Source: Novipirellula aureliae (GTDB lineage Bacteria > Planctomycetota > Planctomycetia > Pirellulales > Pirellulaceae). Taken from it: DNA of 64,000 nucleotides. A program made the position numbers and the translations under genes. Shown piece by piece: positions 23,701 through 33,697 of the stretch. Each line of letters opens with the position of its first letter. Position 1 is the first letter of the stretch. The stretch spans positions 57,094 through 121,093 of the forward strand of contig NZ_SJPY01000011.1 in NCBI RefSeq assembly GCF_007860185.1, given 5' to 3'. A model generated the notes under the pieces. The model was not told the DNA's origin. It did no database searches and saw only the letters and a list, made by a program, of their open reading frames with translations.

Positions 23701-26139
23701 GATTTCGGTCAGCAGCAATCCAATCGTTTGCTGTTCCTTGTCGAACGTTTGGACTACCTGCGGTTGCAACGCCGGAATGAAACCAAGCTCCAGCGGCTGC
23801 CCTTCGTTAAAGCGTCCCGGCTTACCCGTAGAAGGATCACAGGAAATGATTTTGCTTCCGCAAGCCAATAGCAACTGTTCGCTTGATCCGTTTTTCGGTT
23901 TCGGAACCCAGCTTCCGGCCCAAGGCACTAGCTCGCCAGTGACCTTTTGTTTGTAAGGCTCTCGACGATACTTCCAGCCTTTCCCGGCAGAATGAATCGC
24001 TACAAAATAACATCCCGTGCCACGAAATGTTTCCATTTGGCAGAACGATGGACGGTACGTGCTGGCCGGAACATCGAACAGCTCTGTTGGCATCGAACGT
24101 TGCCAAATTCGTTCGCCGGTCTTTCCCGAGACCGCGTCTATCCAGCGTTTGGGGTTTGAGGTGTTTCCCATTGTGAAGCTGAAGAACTGACAGCCGAAGT
24201 CATCAATCTTGTCGCCGTCAATATCACCCAATGACATCGGCGAATGGATCGTCTTCGATTGCTCGTTCAGAATTCCAGCGTTGTAGTGCCACAGTAGCGT
24301 TCCGTCCTCTCCGTCAAATGCAAACAGAACTGCCTGATGGCGACACGCGATCATCACATCCTGCTGCCCGTCCTCGTTAATGTCCGGAAAGTTCGTGGCC
24401 ACAATAGGTAAGAATTGCTGGTTATGGTCTCCATCGTCGTCACGCCCAGCCAGGTAGTCAGGAATGCTCCAGAGGATCGGTGAATCCGGTTCGATCGAGT
24501 TCGGGTCATCGGCTTTCTCTATTCGGGCCGTCATTGCCTTGAACGATTCTTTTTGAATCACTTGAAGGAATTTCTCCGCGTTGGCCGTCCAGCGTTCCTT
24601 GCCGCTGCGTCCGTCCATCCGCGTGATTCCCTCTTCGTGAAAGAACAGCAAATCATCTCGGTTGCCTAGCGGCAGCACTTTGGGAACGCCCTGAACCGTC
24701 CGCTCGTCGAAGACGCCATCCTCGGAGAGTTGGATCTTTAATTTCGAGTTCGTTTTCGGCGTCAGCGTCACGCGTTGACTTTCGCCAAACCGCCCGCCGG
24801 ACCATGTTTGCAAAGTGTGATCGCCAGCCGCAAACGGCAGCGGTCCTTCGGTCGGGATTGTGAACGAGGGCGAAGCGTTACCAGAATCGTCGATCAGACG
24901 TCCAACGATCGGGCCTTCGTTGGAGGCGATTTCTATCGTGCCAGTGATTGAATCTTTCCATGCCATCCACACGGCGACGGAGACGCCCAGCAGCATCAGC
25001 GCCGCACTTGCCGCCAGCATGGCGGTCGATACCGCTTTCTGATTATTGCGTTTCCAGCGAGTGACACGTTCGATGACGTTCGGTCGACGCGCTTTGATCA
25101 AACGGTCTTCGACAAACGCGTCGAGGTCGTCCGCCAATTGCTGCGCGGTCTGGTAACGCTCGCTGGGATCTTTTTCCAAACACTTCAGCAAGATTGTTTC
25201 CAGATCGCGTGAAGCGTCGGGCACCATGCTTCGCAAAGGTGGCGGCTCATCCGCAATGACCTGTGCCAACACGGCGTGTGGTGTTTCGGCAAGAAACACA
25301 CAGCGTCCGGTCAGTAGCTCGAATAGCGTCGCACCGAGCGAATAGATGTCGCTGCGGTGATCGGTCGGATGACGATCCGGCGTGGCCTGTTCGGGACTCA
25401 TGTAGTTGGGCGTTCCCAGCATCGCGCCGGTCATGCTCATGCGTAGATCGTCGAAACGTCGGGCCAGCCCAAAATCTGTTAGCCAGACATGGTCTTGCTC
25501 AACCAGCAGATTCGATGGTTTGATGTCACGGTGAATGACGCCCCTTTGATGAGCATGAGCCAAAGCCCCAGCGACTTGAGCTCCCCATTTGGCAATCGTC
25601 TTGGCGTCTCGCGTGACGTTTTCTTCGGCGCTCCATTGCGATAGGCTTCGCCCGTCAACCAAACGCATCGCCAGATAATGTGATCCGTCCTGCTGTCCCG
25701 TCGTGTAGATCGGCACAATGTTGGGGTGTCGCAAAGTCGCGACCAGTTCCGCTTCCCGTTGAAACCGTTTGGTAGCTTGTTTTCCGACGACGGTGTAGCG
25801 AAGGACTTTCAGAGCCACTTGCCGTTTTAGCGAGACTTGATTGGCGAGGTAGACAACCCCCATTGCCCCCGATCCAATCAGCTTGACGATTTCAAAGTCA
25901 CCCAGCTGCTGTGTGAGCAAGTCGTCTCCCAACCCCAGCCCAGCAACCATCTCAATACTGCTGAGATAGTCAGCCAATGCGTCTTTGATTTCAGGATGTT
26001 TTTCCAGCAACTCGGCTCGACCACACGCGCGGCCATTCTGAAGGTCTTCCAGATACTGATCCAGCACGCATGCGACTTTGGGGTCGTGATTTTCCAGCGT
26101 CGGGTTGATGGCAGACGCATTGGGTACTTGATCAGTCAT
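20734..26139 (-). CDS. Giant Ser/Thr kinase with extracytoplasmic FG-GAP/PQQ-like repeats and C-terminal TM bundle
   Basis: A 1801-residue protein. An N-terminal helical segment precedes a complete Hanks kinase domain (about residues 80-345): GSGAMGVV loop (89-96), Lys111, HRDIKPSN, DFGLARR and MSPEQA. One membrane helix follows (about 372-393). Then come roughly 1200 residues of propeller-like repeats with many DxDGDGxDD calcium-binding motifs (FG-GAP/VCBS type) mixed with PQQ-type KPLWD segments. At the end are four or more membrane helices (about 1640-1780). This gives a cytoplasmic kinase and a large external sensor. Known families: FG-GAP propellers bind ligands or sugars in other proteins. 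The ATG at 26139 is chosen because the upstream frame lacks homology. The sigma gene overlaps its 3' end. Confidence 0.93.
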   Translation of the reverse strand: MTDQVPNASAINPTLENHDPKVACVLDQYLEDLQNGRACGRAELLEKHPEIKDALADYLSSIEMVAGLGLGDDLLTQQLGDFEIVKLIGSGAMGVVYLANQVSLKRQVALKVLRYTVVGKQATKRFQREAELVATLRHPNIVPIYTTGQQDGSHYLAMRLVDGRSLSQWSAEENVTRDAKTIAKWGAQVAGALAHAHQRGVIHRDIKPSNLLVEQDHVWLTDFGLARRFDDLRMSMTGAMLGTPNYMSPEQATPDRHPTDHRSDIYSLGATLFELLTGRCVFLAETPHAVLAQVIADEPPPLRSMVPDASRDLETILLKCLEKDPSERYQTAQQLADDLDAFVEDRLIKARRPNVIERVTRWKRNNQKAVSTAMLAASAALMLLGVSVAVWMAWKDSITGTIEIASNEGPIVGRLIDDSGNASPSFTIPTEGPLPFAAGDHTLQTWSGGRFGESQRVTLTPKTNSKLKIQLSEDGVFDERTVQGVPKVLPLGNRDDLLFFHEEGITRMDGRSGKERWTANAEKFLQVIQKESFKAMTARIEKADDPNSIEPDSPILWSIPDYLAGRDDDGDHNQQFLPIVATNFPDINEDGQQDVMIACRHQAVLFAFDGEDGTLLWHYNAGILNEQSKTIHSPMSLGDIDGDKIDDFGCQFFSFTMGNTSNPKRWIDAVSGKTGERIWQRSMPTELFDVPASTYRPSFCQMETFRGTGCYFVAIHSAGKGWKYRREPYKQKVTGELVPWAGSWVPKPKNGSSEQLLLACGSKIISCDPSTGKPGRFNEGQPLELGFIPALQPQVVQTFDKEQQTIGLLLTEIVSSVGINKGNKPITRFSMRSLDSGEELWRFDADYELEWWPHSQSNWPVIADLNGDATPEILIADGTDLESRRPTGLASLQALDARTGKPLWDTQQRAKIRSLDRQIQYALLGPDEDGDGLDDVYVVAPMAKSRCWIFVDILSGVTGKRLRTVHSEIPVFQSDDFGFSIEKPFFFDTALDRPGLVIASPAINVNYQRHSTVVMSTATGELINIGDQLEHPIAADGDGDGSDDLFLLKPRDRSKPLRSNQLVTLKSSSGGIKFAGESKLTRIDDVDGDGVRDLLDAPIGHYLTQQSPSNEQARRVVSGANGKGLSEWEYQRPAEALYPANGDFDRDGVDDFLAEQRSNDQQEAILVLVSGAKGKVLWQQPARIIGVSDATAQCHDIDGDGQSDLLLFHHFADQNLPAQFRLTCRDGKSGDEAWHFDIAPTNFITHEFHRPSYELRILDVNRDGHADILCPCFYKNSQPSSVAINGKTGKPIWKLLPLSKGSGKTAFGWQSEIIPAAQNSSSQQGNRSVFVTAWEGHGPKDEDQLNVNFVDLVSGDPVSTWTAAGEFSKPQLPYGVRSRTEKVPLVIADGDKRFAGIMLDAGKKELVVLDFSFDSAKEVRRIVSGDLILVSDIDGDGKTEGVFFNQKEFVTFELASGNEIHRKSLTWAASVRNIRTDPDSDFIRVETEDGPNRRLKLVDPATLEVQWDLNWPADTDFDGLLCGDGSDDIETARRPRVLFTETNGTSSIVATASAARFNNSGDTALTKRLRSRKLIHDLAGAPFAADTDDPRLIEPLPWNLYGNAMGLFEIEGLDRSPVVLITQLLPIVLGAIVFPGAYFYILFRRRQWNLQWFLLMPLVFVLPYVFFHIPSPLGAEYAQTSMPPWQGKLLGAIVLLPFLIFISLFVWYFLHGRWKSLFLLVIFALAVPGVMAVSELATTDLLEGTKFDWLDPGSLWLLWAGVWAGGVGIVILWPLAFITRFMLRIVQCRRTASEPTEPAVA

Positions 26140-26737
26140 GACTTCGATTGTAGTTGATGTTTCGGACCGGGAGCCATATGGTTTTGCCCCTCCCCTGGAT
26201 AAAGTGCCGGTGTCCGGAAGTGCGCAACTCCGTTTCGGGGAATTTAGACGGGAATTTTGGTGAATGGCAGAATTTTCCACCGCTGGACCGAGCAAGTTGG
26301 GAAAGAGGGAAGATGGACCAGGCGAAGCGACTGAGAAGAGGCTGAGAAGCGACTGAGAAGAGGCTGAGAAGACACGATTCGCAAGACAGCGGGCCAGGCA
26401 GCAAGAATGACTGGTGGTGGAAAACGAATGGCTATTGGATTAGCATAGGGTGTCAAACGTGGACACCGAGTGCCAGCTATCTTGCATAGGCTGCAAGATG
26501 TCAAAACGCTGGTAGCGTGAAGCGTTTGTTGGCGGTAGTGGATTTATTCGTGGTATAGGCTTCCAGCCTGCGATTTGCGACAATTGGCGGATTGGCAGGC
26601 AGGATGCCTGCCCCACGTTTGACATTGAATCGGCGCAAAGGATGCCGTCCAAAGTCAGGCGACTTCAGCTACGCCCAGCCCTCACCCCTCCCTGAAATGA
26701 TACCTCTCCCTGAAATGATTGCACAAAGGACGTTTAG
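26140..26737. other. Intergenic stretch with tandem and palindromic repeats
   Basis: No gene supported. It contains a 22-bp unit (GCGACTGAGAAGAGGCTGAG plus AA) twice at 26327-26370, an inverted copy of the AGGCTTCCAGCCTGC palindrome at 26558-26573, and GGCAGGCAGGATGCCTGCC at about 26594-26613. Two divergent promoters (kinase leftward, sulfatase rightward) must lie here, but no consensus was recognised. Small frames here translate repeat sequence. Confidence 0.65.
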
Positions 26738-28159
26738 ATGAAGAATGTTTTTTTAATGGTGGTTTTGGTCGGTGCATTGACACTGTCGGATTTCGCGGAG
26801 GCGGCGCCGAACCAGCCTAATGTATTGTTTATCTTCGCGGATGACATGAGCTACGAGACGATTGGGGCGGCCGGCATGTTGGATATCGACACGCCGAACC
26901 TCGATACACTGGCCAAGTCCGGGGCGAGCTTCACTCATGCCCACAACATGGGTGCATGGGGCGGCGCGGTTTGTACGGCTAGCCGCAGCATGCTCAACAC
27001 GGGCCGTTTTCTCTGGCATGCAGGAGCGAGTGTTAAGCCGTGTGTCGCCGAGAATCGTATGTGGTCGCAGCGAATGCAGGAGGCGGGGTACCAAACCTAC
27101 TTTTCAGGGAAGTGGCACGTTCCCGGTGCCAATCCGCAGGGCTTATTTCATGTCGTAAAAAATGTTCGCGCCGGCATGCCGAAGCAGACTCCGCAAGGCT
27201 ACAACCGGCCGAAGAGTCCAGAGGATTATGCGTCTGGCTGGAAACCGTGGGAGACGAAATACGGTGGGTTCTGGGAAGGGGGCACGCATTGGAGTGAAGT
27301 GCTCGCCAACGACGGTGTGGAGTACCTCGATTCCGCGGCAAAAGAGGAGCAACCGTTTTTCATGTATCTGGCGTTCAACGCGGCGCATGATCCACGTCAG
27401 TCTCCGAAGGAATATATCGACCGCTATCCGCTCGAGCGAATCAAGCTGCCTGAGAATTTCCTGCCCCAATATCCCTATGCCGATAAGATCTGCGGACTTG
27501 GCTTGCGTGATGAAAAGCTGATGCCTTACCCACGCACGGATTACGCTGTCAAAGTGAACCGCCAAGAATACTTCGCACTGATCACCCATATGGATGACCA
27601 GATTGGTCGTATCCTCGAAGCACTCAAAGAATCGGGTAAAGCGGATAACACCTACATTGTCTTTACCGCCGACCACGGGTTGGCGGTTGGTCATCACGGC
27701 CTGAGCGGGAAGCAGAACATGTATGACCATAGTGTGCGCGTGCCGTTCTTTGTCGTCGGACCGGGTGTGAAAGCCGGAACGCAAATCGATACGCCAATCT
27801 ATCTGCAGGACGCTATGGCCACCATATTGGATTTGGCCGACGCATCGACCGAGGGTGTCGAGTTCAAAAGCTTGCTGCCGCTACTGGATGAAGAGAGCAG
27901 CGAACACTACGAAGCGATGTACGGCGCCTACATGAAAACGCAGCGGATGATCACGAAAGGTGACTGGAAGTTAATTTCCTATCCAACTGCCAATGTCGAA
28001 CGATTGTTCAATCTGAACAAGGACCCGAACGAGATGGATGACCTTGCCGGAAATCCTGAGTATTCCAACAAGTTGGTGGAAATGCGTGTAGCGTTGGCTG
28101 AACTGTGTGAAGCGATGGACGATCCGCGAACAAAGGATTCCACCGATGCAAAAGAATAG
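26738..28159 (+). CDS. Secreted sulfatase (S1, formylglycine-dependent)
   Basis: A 473-residue protein with a signal peptide ending near EAAPNQ. The N-terminal metal site is NVLFIFADDMSYE. The active-site motif is CTASRSMLNTGR with Cys79, the residue oxidised to formylglycine; the usual proline is alanine here, as in some S1 subfamilies. TADHGLAVGHHGLSGKQNMY supplies the other metal ligands. The enzyme hydrolyses sulfate esters of saccharides in the periplasm or outside the cell. It starts a plus-strand run of sulfatase, GH95, GH95, PEP-CTERM and GH29. Substrate position cannot be deduced. The maturation enzyme is not in this window. Confidence 0.92.
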   Translation: MKNVFLMVVLVGALTLSDFAEAAPNQPNVLFIFADDMSYETIGAAGMLDIDTPNLDTLAKSGASFTHAHNMGAWGGAVCTASRSMLNTGRFLWHAGASVKPCVAENRMWSQRMQEAGYQTYFSGKWHVPGANPQGLFHVVKNVRAGMPKQTPQGYNRPKSPEDYASGWKPWETKYGGFWEGGTHWSEVLANDGVEYLDSAAKEEQPFFMYLAFNAAHDPRQSPKEYIDRYPLERIKLPENFLPQYPYADKICGLGLRDEKLMPYPRTDYAVKVNRQEYFALITHMDDQIGRILEALKESGKADNTYIVFTADHGLAVGHHGLSGKQNMYDHSVRVPFFVVGPGVKAGTQIDTPIYLQDAMATILDLADASTEGVEFKSLLPLLDEESSEHYEAMYGAYMKTQRMITKGDWKLISYPTANVERLFNLNKDPNEMDDLAGNPEYSNKLVEMRVALAELCEAMDDPRTKDSTDAKE

Positions 28160-28464
28160 GCCGTAGCGAAAGTCGCCAAGACTTCGTACCACGTCGAACC
28201 TCGATGAGGTCGGGATTTCTTGACGAGCTCGGCTACTTCAGGATTCTTTTTCGTTGCGGTATTGGCGGCAGGTCCACCTGCTGGTAAAGCCTAAAAACAG
28301 GGAAAGTTAAGAATTGACGTGGAAAATATCCAAATCGATCCTCTTGTAGGTCGCTTGCTGTACCGGGAATGACTATGTTGGATTGTTTCTTCAACAGATC
28401 GCCAACTCTCGTTTTTGGGCTGGATGAAGGACTACAATAAGGGTTTCGGGAGTTCAACGATACA
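28160..28464. repeat. Intergenic hairpin repeats after sulfatase gene
   Basis: The first 90 bases contain GTAGCGAAAGTCGCCAAGAC followed by TTCGTAC, an imperfect inverted repeat, then a related fragment TTCTTGACGAGCTCGGCTAC. Both resemble the GTAGC...GACTTCG...TAC interspersed palindromes of planctomycetes. The remaining ~200 bases show nothing recognisable apart from the upstream region of the GH95 gene. Confidence 0.6.
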
Positions 28465-30867
28465 ATGAAGGTTTTAGATATGAGAGCCAGAACCTATACC
28501 GCTCTATTTACACTCGTGATCGTTGGTTTGTTGGCTGCGGAGATATCCTTTGCAGCGCGTCATGATGTGGACGAAAGCAACAATCCGAAAGCAGACCAAG
28601 CCTATATCGATGAGGCCGCTGCTCCTGAGGAACCGTTGACGCTGTGGTATCGCAAACCGGCGACCAAGTGGGAAACCGAAGCGTTGCCGATTGGAAATGG
28701 TCGGCTGGCTGCCATGGTTTTCGGCGGGGTCAACAACGAGCGGATCCAGTTCAACGAAGAGACCGTCTGGGATGGAGTGCCAACGGATTACAACAATCCC
28801 GAGGCGCTTGCGGCATTGCCGGAAGTCCGCCGTCTGCTCTTCGAGGGTAAGAACGACGAGGCGACTCGGATCGCTGGCCGATCGATGATGGGGAACCCGA
28901 AAAAGATCAAGTCCTATCAGACATTGGGCGACCTCTTCCTTGACTTTCCCGACACGGACAAGGTCTCGGGTTACCGACGCGACCTGGATCTGACGACGGC
29001 AATCAACCGAACTCATTACAGTGTGGATGGGGTCGAGTACACGCGAGAAGTGTTCGTGAGCGCGCCGGATCAGGCCATCGTGATTCACTTGACGGCCAGC
29101 GAGCCAGGGAAGATTAACTTCACGGCTCGCTTTTCTCGTGACAATGCATCCATAAAATCCGCTTCAGATAACCGGCTCGTTCTGCAAGGAAAGCTTGGAG
29201 TTCACTATGAAGCACAACTCCGTCCTGTCGTCGATGGCGGCAGCGTTCGTTCCACAGACGGAGTATTGAAAGTCTCGGACGCTGATAAGGTGACGCTGGT
29301 GGTGGTCGGTGCGACGAGCTACAACAATGCCACCGATATTTCGGGGGACGCCAGTGCACGCTGTGAGAAGTATCTTCAGTCGATTGGTAAGAAGTCCTAT
29401 GATGATCTGCGTGTTACGCATGTCACCGACTATCAGAATTTGTTCAATCGCGTCAAACTCGACTTAGGAACAACGGATGCGGTCAATAAGCCAACCGATG
29501 AGCGGCTACGAGAGATCAAGAAAGGGAAGCATGATCCGCAGTTTGAGACACTGTATTTCCAATTTGGTCGTTACCTATTGATTAGCAGTTCCCGCCCGGG
29601 GCATTTACCCGCTAACCTGCAAGGCAAATGGGCGCAGCAATACAACGCGGCATGGAACAGTGATTATCATTTCAACATCAACTTCCAAATGAATTACTGG
29701 CCCGCACAGGTCTGCAACCTATCGGATTGCCATCAGCCGTTTTTCGACTATGTGGAGAGCCTCGTTCCCTTTGGCGAAAAAACAGCCAAGGTGCACTATG
29801 GCGCGAATGGGTGGACGCTGCATCACCTCTCTGACATCTTTGGTATGACCGCACCTGCGGACGGTGTGCATGGTATTTGGCCGATGGGGGCTGCTTGGGC
29901 GAGCCGCGATTTTATGGAACACTACCGCTTCAACGGCGACAAGGAATTTTTGACTCGGCGGGCGTATCCAATGATGAAAGAGTCCGCGCAGTTCCTCTTG
30001 GATTTCTTGGTCGAGGCGCCCGAAGGGACGCCCGCGGCTGGTCGTCTGGTCACCAACCCCTCACACTCGCCGGAGAATTCGTTCATCAAAGCGGATGGAA
30101 CGCAATCGGTGTTCACTTATGCGTCAACGATGGACCTTGAGATTGTTCATGACCTATTCACCAGCCTGCTGGAAGCAAATGATGAGATCGATCCGACTGG
30201 CAACTTTGATAGGGAGTTCCGTGGTGAGCTAGAAACGGCATTGGCGAAACTGCAGCCGCTGCAGATCAGTTCCAAAACGGGTCGCTTGCAGGAGTGGGTT
30301 GAAGACTACCGGGAAGCCGATCCAAATCATCGCCACACGTCTCATTTGTTTGGACTTCATCCTGGAAAGCAGATCACAAAGAATGCAACGCCCGAATTGT
30401 ACGAAGCTGCAAAGAAATCGCTGGAAGCCCGCGGTGATGGTGGCAAGGGATGGTCGATGGCATGGAAGGTCAACATGTGGGCCCGTTTCCATGACGGTGA
30501 CCGCGCCCATAAGTTGCTCGGCAATCTGTTGGGCAAAATGACGCTAACCAATCTCTTCGACACACATCCGCCGTTCCAGATTGACGGTAACTTTGGAGGC
30601 ACCGCTGCGATCGCTGAAATGTTGCTCCAAAGTCATGATGGTGAAGTTCATCTCTTGCCAGCCTTGCCTACGGCTTGGCCCTCCGGTTCGGTGAAAGGCC
30701 TACGCGCACGCGGCGGCTTTGAAGTGGATATCGCTTGGGAGGACGGTAAGTTAACGCAGGCAACGATTCGTTCGCTGCTCGGCAATCCACTCAAGCTTCA
30801 TTACGAAACCACAACCCACACAGAGAAGCTTGACCAGGGTGATAGCTTTACCTGGGACGGAAAATAG
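28465..30867 (+). CDS. Alpha-L-fucosidase-type GH95 enzyme (copy 1)
   Basis: An 800-residue secreted protein. GH95 signatures are complete: [20 protein letters not shown] in the N-terminal beta-domain, NINFQMNYW (Asn404 and Asn406), NPSHSPENS (Glu537) and [16 protein letters not shown] (Asp707). By analogy with the inverting fucosidase AfcA, these Asn and Asp residues activate the water and the Glu is the acid. GH95 enzymes release terminal alpha-1,2-L-fucose; some prefer L-galactose. An alternative start at 28480 (MRART) has an AAGG at good spacing and gives a neater signal peptide. It is followed 233 bases later by a paralog, so the pair probably acts on related side chains. Confidence 0.93.
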   Translation: MKVLDMRARTYTALFTLVIVGLLAAEISFAARHDVDESNNPKADQAYIDEAAAPEEPLTLWYRKPATKWETEALPIGNGRLAAMVFGGVNNERIQFNEETVWDGVPTDYNNPEALAALPEVRRLLFEGKNDEATRIAGRSMMGNPKKIKSYQTLGDLFLDFPDTDKVSGYRRDLDLTTAINRTHYSVDGVEYTREVFVSAPDQAIVIHLTASEPGKINFTARFSRDNASIKSASDNRLVLQGKLGVHYEAQLRPVVDGGSVRSTDGVLKVSDADKVTLVVVGATSYNNATDISGDASARCEKYLQSIGKKSYDDLRVTHVTDYQNLFNRVKLDLGTTDAVNKPTDERLREIKKGKHDPQFETLYFQFGRYLLISSSRPGHLPANLQGKWAQQYNAAWNSDYHFNINFQMNYWPAQVCNLSDCHQPFFDYVESLVPFGEKTAKVHYGANGWTLHHLSDIFGMTAPADGVHGIWPMGAAWASRDFMEHYRFNGDKEFLTRRAYPMMKESAQFLLDFLVEAPEGTPAAGRLVTNPSHSPENSFIKADGTQSVFTYASTMDLEIVHDLFTSLLEANDEIDPTGNFDREFRGELETALAKLQPLQISSKTGRLQEWVEDYREADPNHRHTSHLFGLHPGKQITKNATPELYEAAKKSLEARGDGGKGWSMAWKVNMWARFHDGDRAHKLLGNLLGKMTLTNLFDTHPPFQIDGNFGGTAAIAEMLLQSHDGEVHLLPALPTAWPSGSVKGLRARGGFEVDIAWEDGKLTQATIRSLLGNPLKLHYETTTHTEKLDQGDSFTWDGK

Positions 30868-31001
30868 GAGCTAGAATCAGTAGGGGCAATCCACTATTCG
30901 CTGTTGCTCTCTGCCTTCTAGCGATGTCGGTACAGGTTCAAGCTGCCATGCCCAATTCTTCCGTCATCCGTCTTGGATCTTGTGAGAGACCCAGGTGTGA
31001 G

Positions 31002-31026
31002 AGGATCTTTAACAAGATCCACTACG
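31002..31026. repeat. GGATCTT-TAAC-AAGATCC hairpin
   Basis: A perfect 7-bp inverted repeat with a four-base loop, followed by ACTAC. It lies in the 233-base gap between the two GH95 genes and is related to the longer hairpin at 6567-6620. No T-run follows. Confidence 0.55.
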
Positions 31027-31100
31027 AAATTTTTTTCTGCCGTTCGCTTTAGGGCAAGGGTAATATCGATGTTAACTTTTGGATTTGGGGAAATGCGTTC

Positions 31101-33446
31101 ATGAATCGCTCAGGAATAAGAACCGCTGTCGTCCTTTGTCTTTTAATTCTATCCGTGCCAGTCCAGGCCGAGTCCTCCGATGCGCTGAAACTCTGGTACA
31201 AGCAGCCGGCCACGCAGTGGACGGAGGCGATGCCGATTGGTAACGGCCGGCTCGGCGCGATGATCTTTGGCGGCATCCAGCAGGAAAAATTGCAAATCAA
31301 TGAGGACACGCTTTGGCATGGTGGACCTCATGACTACTCCAACCCAGAGGCCTATTCACATTTGGCCACGGTTCGTCAGTTGCTTGAAGACGGCGAGTAT
31401 GACAAGGCAGAGGCAGAAGCGGAGAAGATGATGGGGAATCCCGTCACGCAGATGGCTTATCAGCCCTTGGGTGACCTTTTGCTGCAATTCCCGCAAGGCG
31501 AAAAAGCGACAGACTATCGTCGTGAATTGGATTTGCAGAACGCGGTCAGCACCGTAAGCTACACCGTCGCCGGAACCCGCATGACCCGTACGACCTTTTC
31601 CTCTCAACCGGACCAAGCCATCGTCATGCGGCTTGAAAGCAGCGGTGTCGGCCAGATCAGCTTTGATCTTTCGATGGCCAGCCCGCATCCAATCCAATCC
31701 CAGGTCATTGGCAATGACACTCTCGGGCTGACCGGCCAAATCGCTCCGCGTGCTGGTGGTGGCCTGATTGCTCCCTGGGAAGGCGAAGGCATGAAATTCG
31801 CTGCCCAGGTCAAGGTCAAGGCCGAAGGCGGGACGCTCGTGGCCGAGGGAGACAACATCTCAGTCCATGATGCCGATGCCGTTACCCTGGTCTATGTGGC
31901 GGCAACCAGCTTTGTCAACGCAACGGACATGAGCGCCGATGCCGTCGCCCGGGCAGCGAAGACTCTTGCTGCCGCCAGTGGTCAATCTTACGCACAGCTC
32001 TACCAACGTCACGTCGAAGACTATGCGTCTCTTTTTAATCGAGTGGCCATCGATCTTGGCGGTCAAGACGCGTCCGATTTACCTACCGACGAGCGGCTCA
32101 AGCGACGGGCCGATGGCGCGGTTGATCCGTTATTGGTCGAACAAATCTTTCAGTTCGGCCGTTATCTGATGATTGCCGGGTCACGCCCCGGAACCCAGCC
32201 CTTGAACCTGCAGGGTATCTGGAACGACAAAATCAATCCTCCCTGGTGCAGCAAGTACACCATCAATATCAATATCCAGATGAACTACTGGGTCGCTGAG
32301 GTCTGCAACCTCAGTGAATGTCACGAGCCTCTGCTGCGCATGGCTAGTGAGCTGGTTGCACCGGGCAGCAAGACTGCTCAAATGCACTACCGCGCCGATG
32401 GCTGGGTGACTCATCACAATACGGACATCTGGCGCGGTACGGCTCCGGTGGATGGCGCTCACTGGGGGATGTGGCCCAGCGGCGGGGCTTGGCTCTGCCA
32501 ACATCTCTGGGAGCATTATCTGTATACCGGTGACACCGAATTTCTCACCAAGGCCTATCCGGTCATGAAGGGGGCTGCTGAGTTCTTCTTGTCAGATGGT
32601 GTGCTGGTTAAGAATGAAGACGGAAATCTGATCACCTCACCGTCGATCTCACCCGAGCACAGTCATGGCGGAGGGAGTAAGGATGGGCTCAGTTCCAACC
32701 GATCCGGTGCTTCGGTTTGTGCCGGGCCGACGATGGACGGACAGATCCTTCGTGATCTCTTTGCCAACTGCATCGCAGCGGCAGAAATCCTGGATATCGA
32801 CGAAGACTTTCGCTCGCAGGTGGCCCAGACACGAGCTCGCCTGGCGCCCATGAAGATTGGCCGCCACGGTCAATTACAGGAATGGCAAGAGGATTGGGAT
32901 AATCCTGACAAGCCGCATAGTCACGTCTCGCATCTCTACGGGATCTATCCCAGCGCTCAGATCAATCTCGCTGATACCCCCGAGCTTTTTGATGCTGCCC
33001 GGGTCTCCATGATCCAACGCGGTGATTCCGGTGGATGGCCCGGCGCCTGGAGGATCTCTCTGTGGGCCCGCGTGGGCGATGGCGATCGTGCTCTGAAGAA
33101 CTTTAGTAATGTCGCACGTGGTCTGACCAGCAACCTGTTCAATGGTAGCCGGTTCCAGATCGATGCTAATTTTGGCGCGACCGCCGGGATCGCTGAGATG
33201 CTCATGCAAAGTCATGGCGGCGAAATCCAGCTGCTGCCTGCACTGCCCAAGGCCTGGCCGACCGGTTCGGTTGAGGGGCTGAAAGCACGTGGCGGTTTTG
33301 AAGTCGATATCGCGTGGAAGGACGGAAAGCTGACCGAAGCCAAAATCCATTCGCTCGGTGGCAAGCCCTTGGCCGTTCGTTACGGAGATGAAACCCGCAA
33401 GGTCGATCTCAGCGAAGGTGAGAGTTTTAGCTGGAACGGTGAATAG
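31101..33446 (+). CDS. Alpha-L-fucosidase-type GH95 enzyme (copy 2)
   Basis: A 781-residue secreted protein with signal peptide [20 protein letters not shown]. All GH95 blocks are present: [29 protein letters not shown] (Asn389, Asn391), SPSISPEHS (Glu519) and [16 protein letters not shown] (Asp688). It shares gene order and many segments with copy 1 but differs throughout, so it is an old paralog, not a recent copy. It has an expanded loop [14 protein letters not shown] near residue 220 and [10 protein letters not shown] after the acid Glu, which may shape specificity. It sits in a plus-strand run with the sulfatase at 26738. Exo-fucosidase is the expected role; L-galactosidase is possible. 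Confidence 0.93.
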   Translation: MNRSGIRTAVVLCLLILSVPVQAESSDALKLWYKQPATQWTEAMPIGNGRLGAMIFGGIQQEKLQINEDTLWHGGPHDYSNPEAYSHLATVRQLLEDGEYDKAEAEAEKMMGNPVTQMAYQPLGDLLLQFPQGEKATDYRRELDLQNAVSTVSYTVAGTRMTRTTFSSQPDQAIVMRLESSGVGQISFDLSMASPHPIQSQVIGNDTLGLTGQIAPRAGGGLIAPWEGEGMKFAAQVKVKAEGGTLVAEGDNISVHDADAVTLVYVAATSFVNATDMSADAVARAAKTLAAASGQSYAQLYQRHVEDYASLFNRVAIDLGGQDASDLPTDERLKRRADGAVDPLLVEQIFQFGRYLMIAGSRPGTQPLNLQGIWNDKINPPWCSKYTININIQMNYWVAEVCNLSECHEPLLRMASELVAPGSKTAQMHYRADGWVTHHNTDIWRGTAPVDGAHWGMWPSGGAWLCQHLWEHYLYTGDTEFLTKAYPVMKGAAEFFLSDGVLVKNEDGNLITSPSISPEHSHGGGSKDGLSSNRSGASVCAGPTMDGQILRDLFANCIAAAEILDIDEDFRSQVAQTRARLAPMKIGRHGQLQEWQEDWDNPDKPHSHVSHLYGIYPSAQINLADTPELFDAARVSMIQRGDSGGWPGAWRISLWARVGDGDRALKNFSNVARGLTSNLFNGSRFQIDANFGATAGIAEMLMQSHGGEIQLLPALPKAWPTGSVEGLKARGGFEVDIAWKDGKLTEAKIHSLGGKPLAVRYGDETRKVDLSEGESFSWNGE

Positions 33447-33697
33447 GAAGTCGGCCGATGTGGTTTTACGTCAGGCCTGTAGGTTAGCGATTTGCGACTG
33501 CTCGACTCTTGCCGGCCGAACATCCCTGAAATTTATTGGGGGGGTGGGCGTGGTTGAATTTCCTTGTTGTCCCCGCTATGGTGGATACCAGGGGTGTCCC
33601 AACGGGGCTACTTGTACAGGTTTGGCTGGCTCCAAAATTCTGCCTCTCAGCTCGACCGACTTTCTGATACGTTCACTACGCACCGGGGAAAGAATTG

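Noticed and set aside
26440..26652. Small minus-strand protein with motif GQASCLPIRQ
   Set aside because: It is a translation of intergenic palindromic repeats, a known false call in planctomycete genomes.
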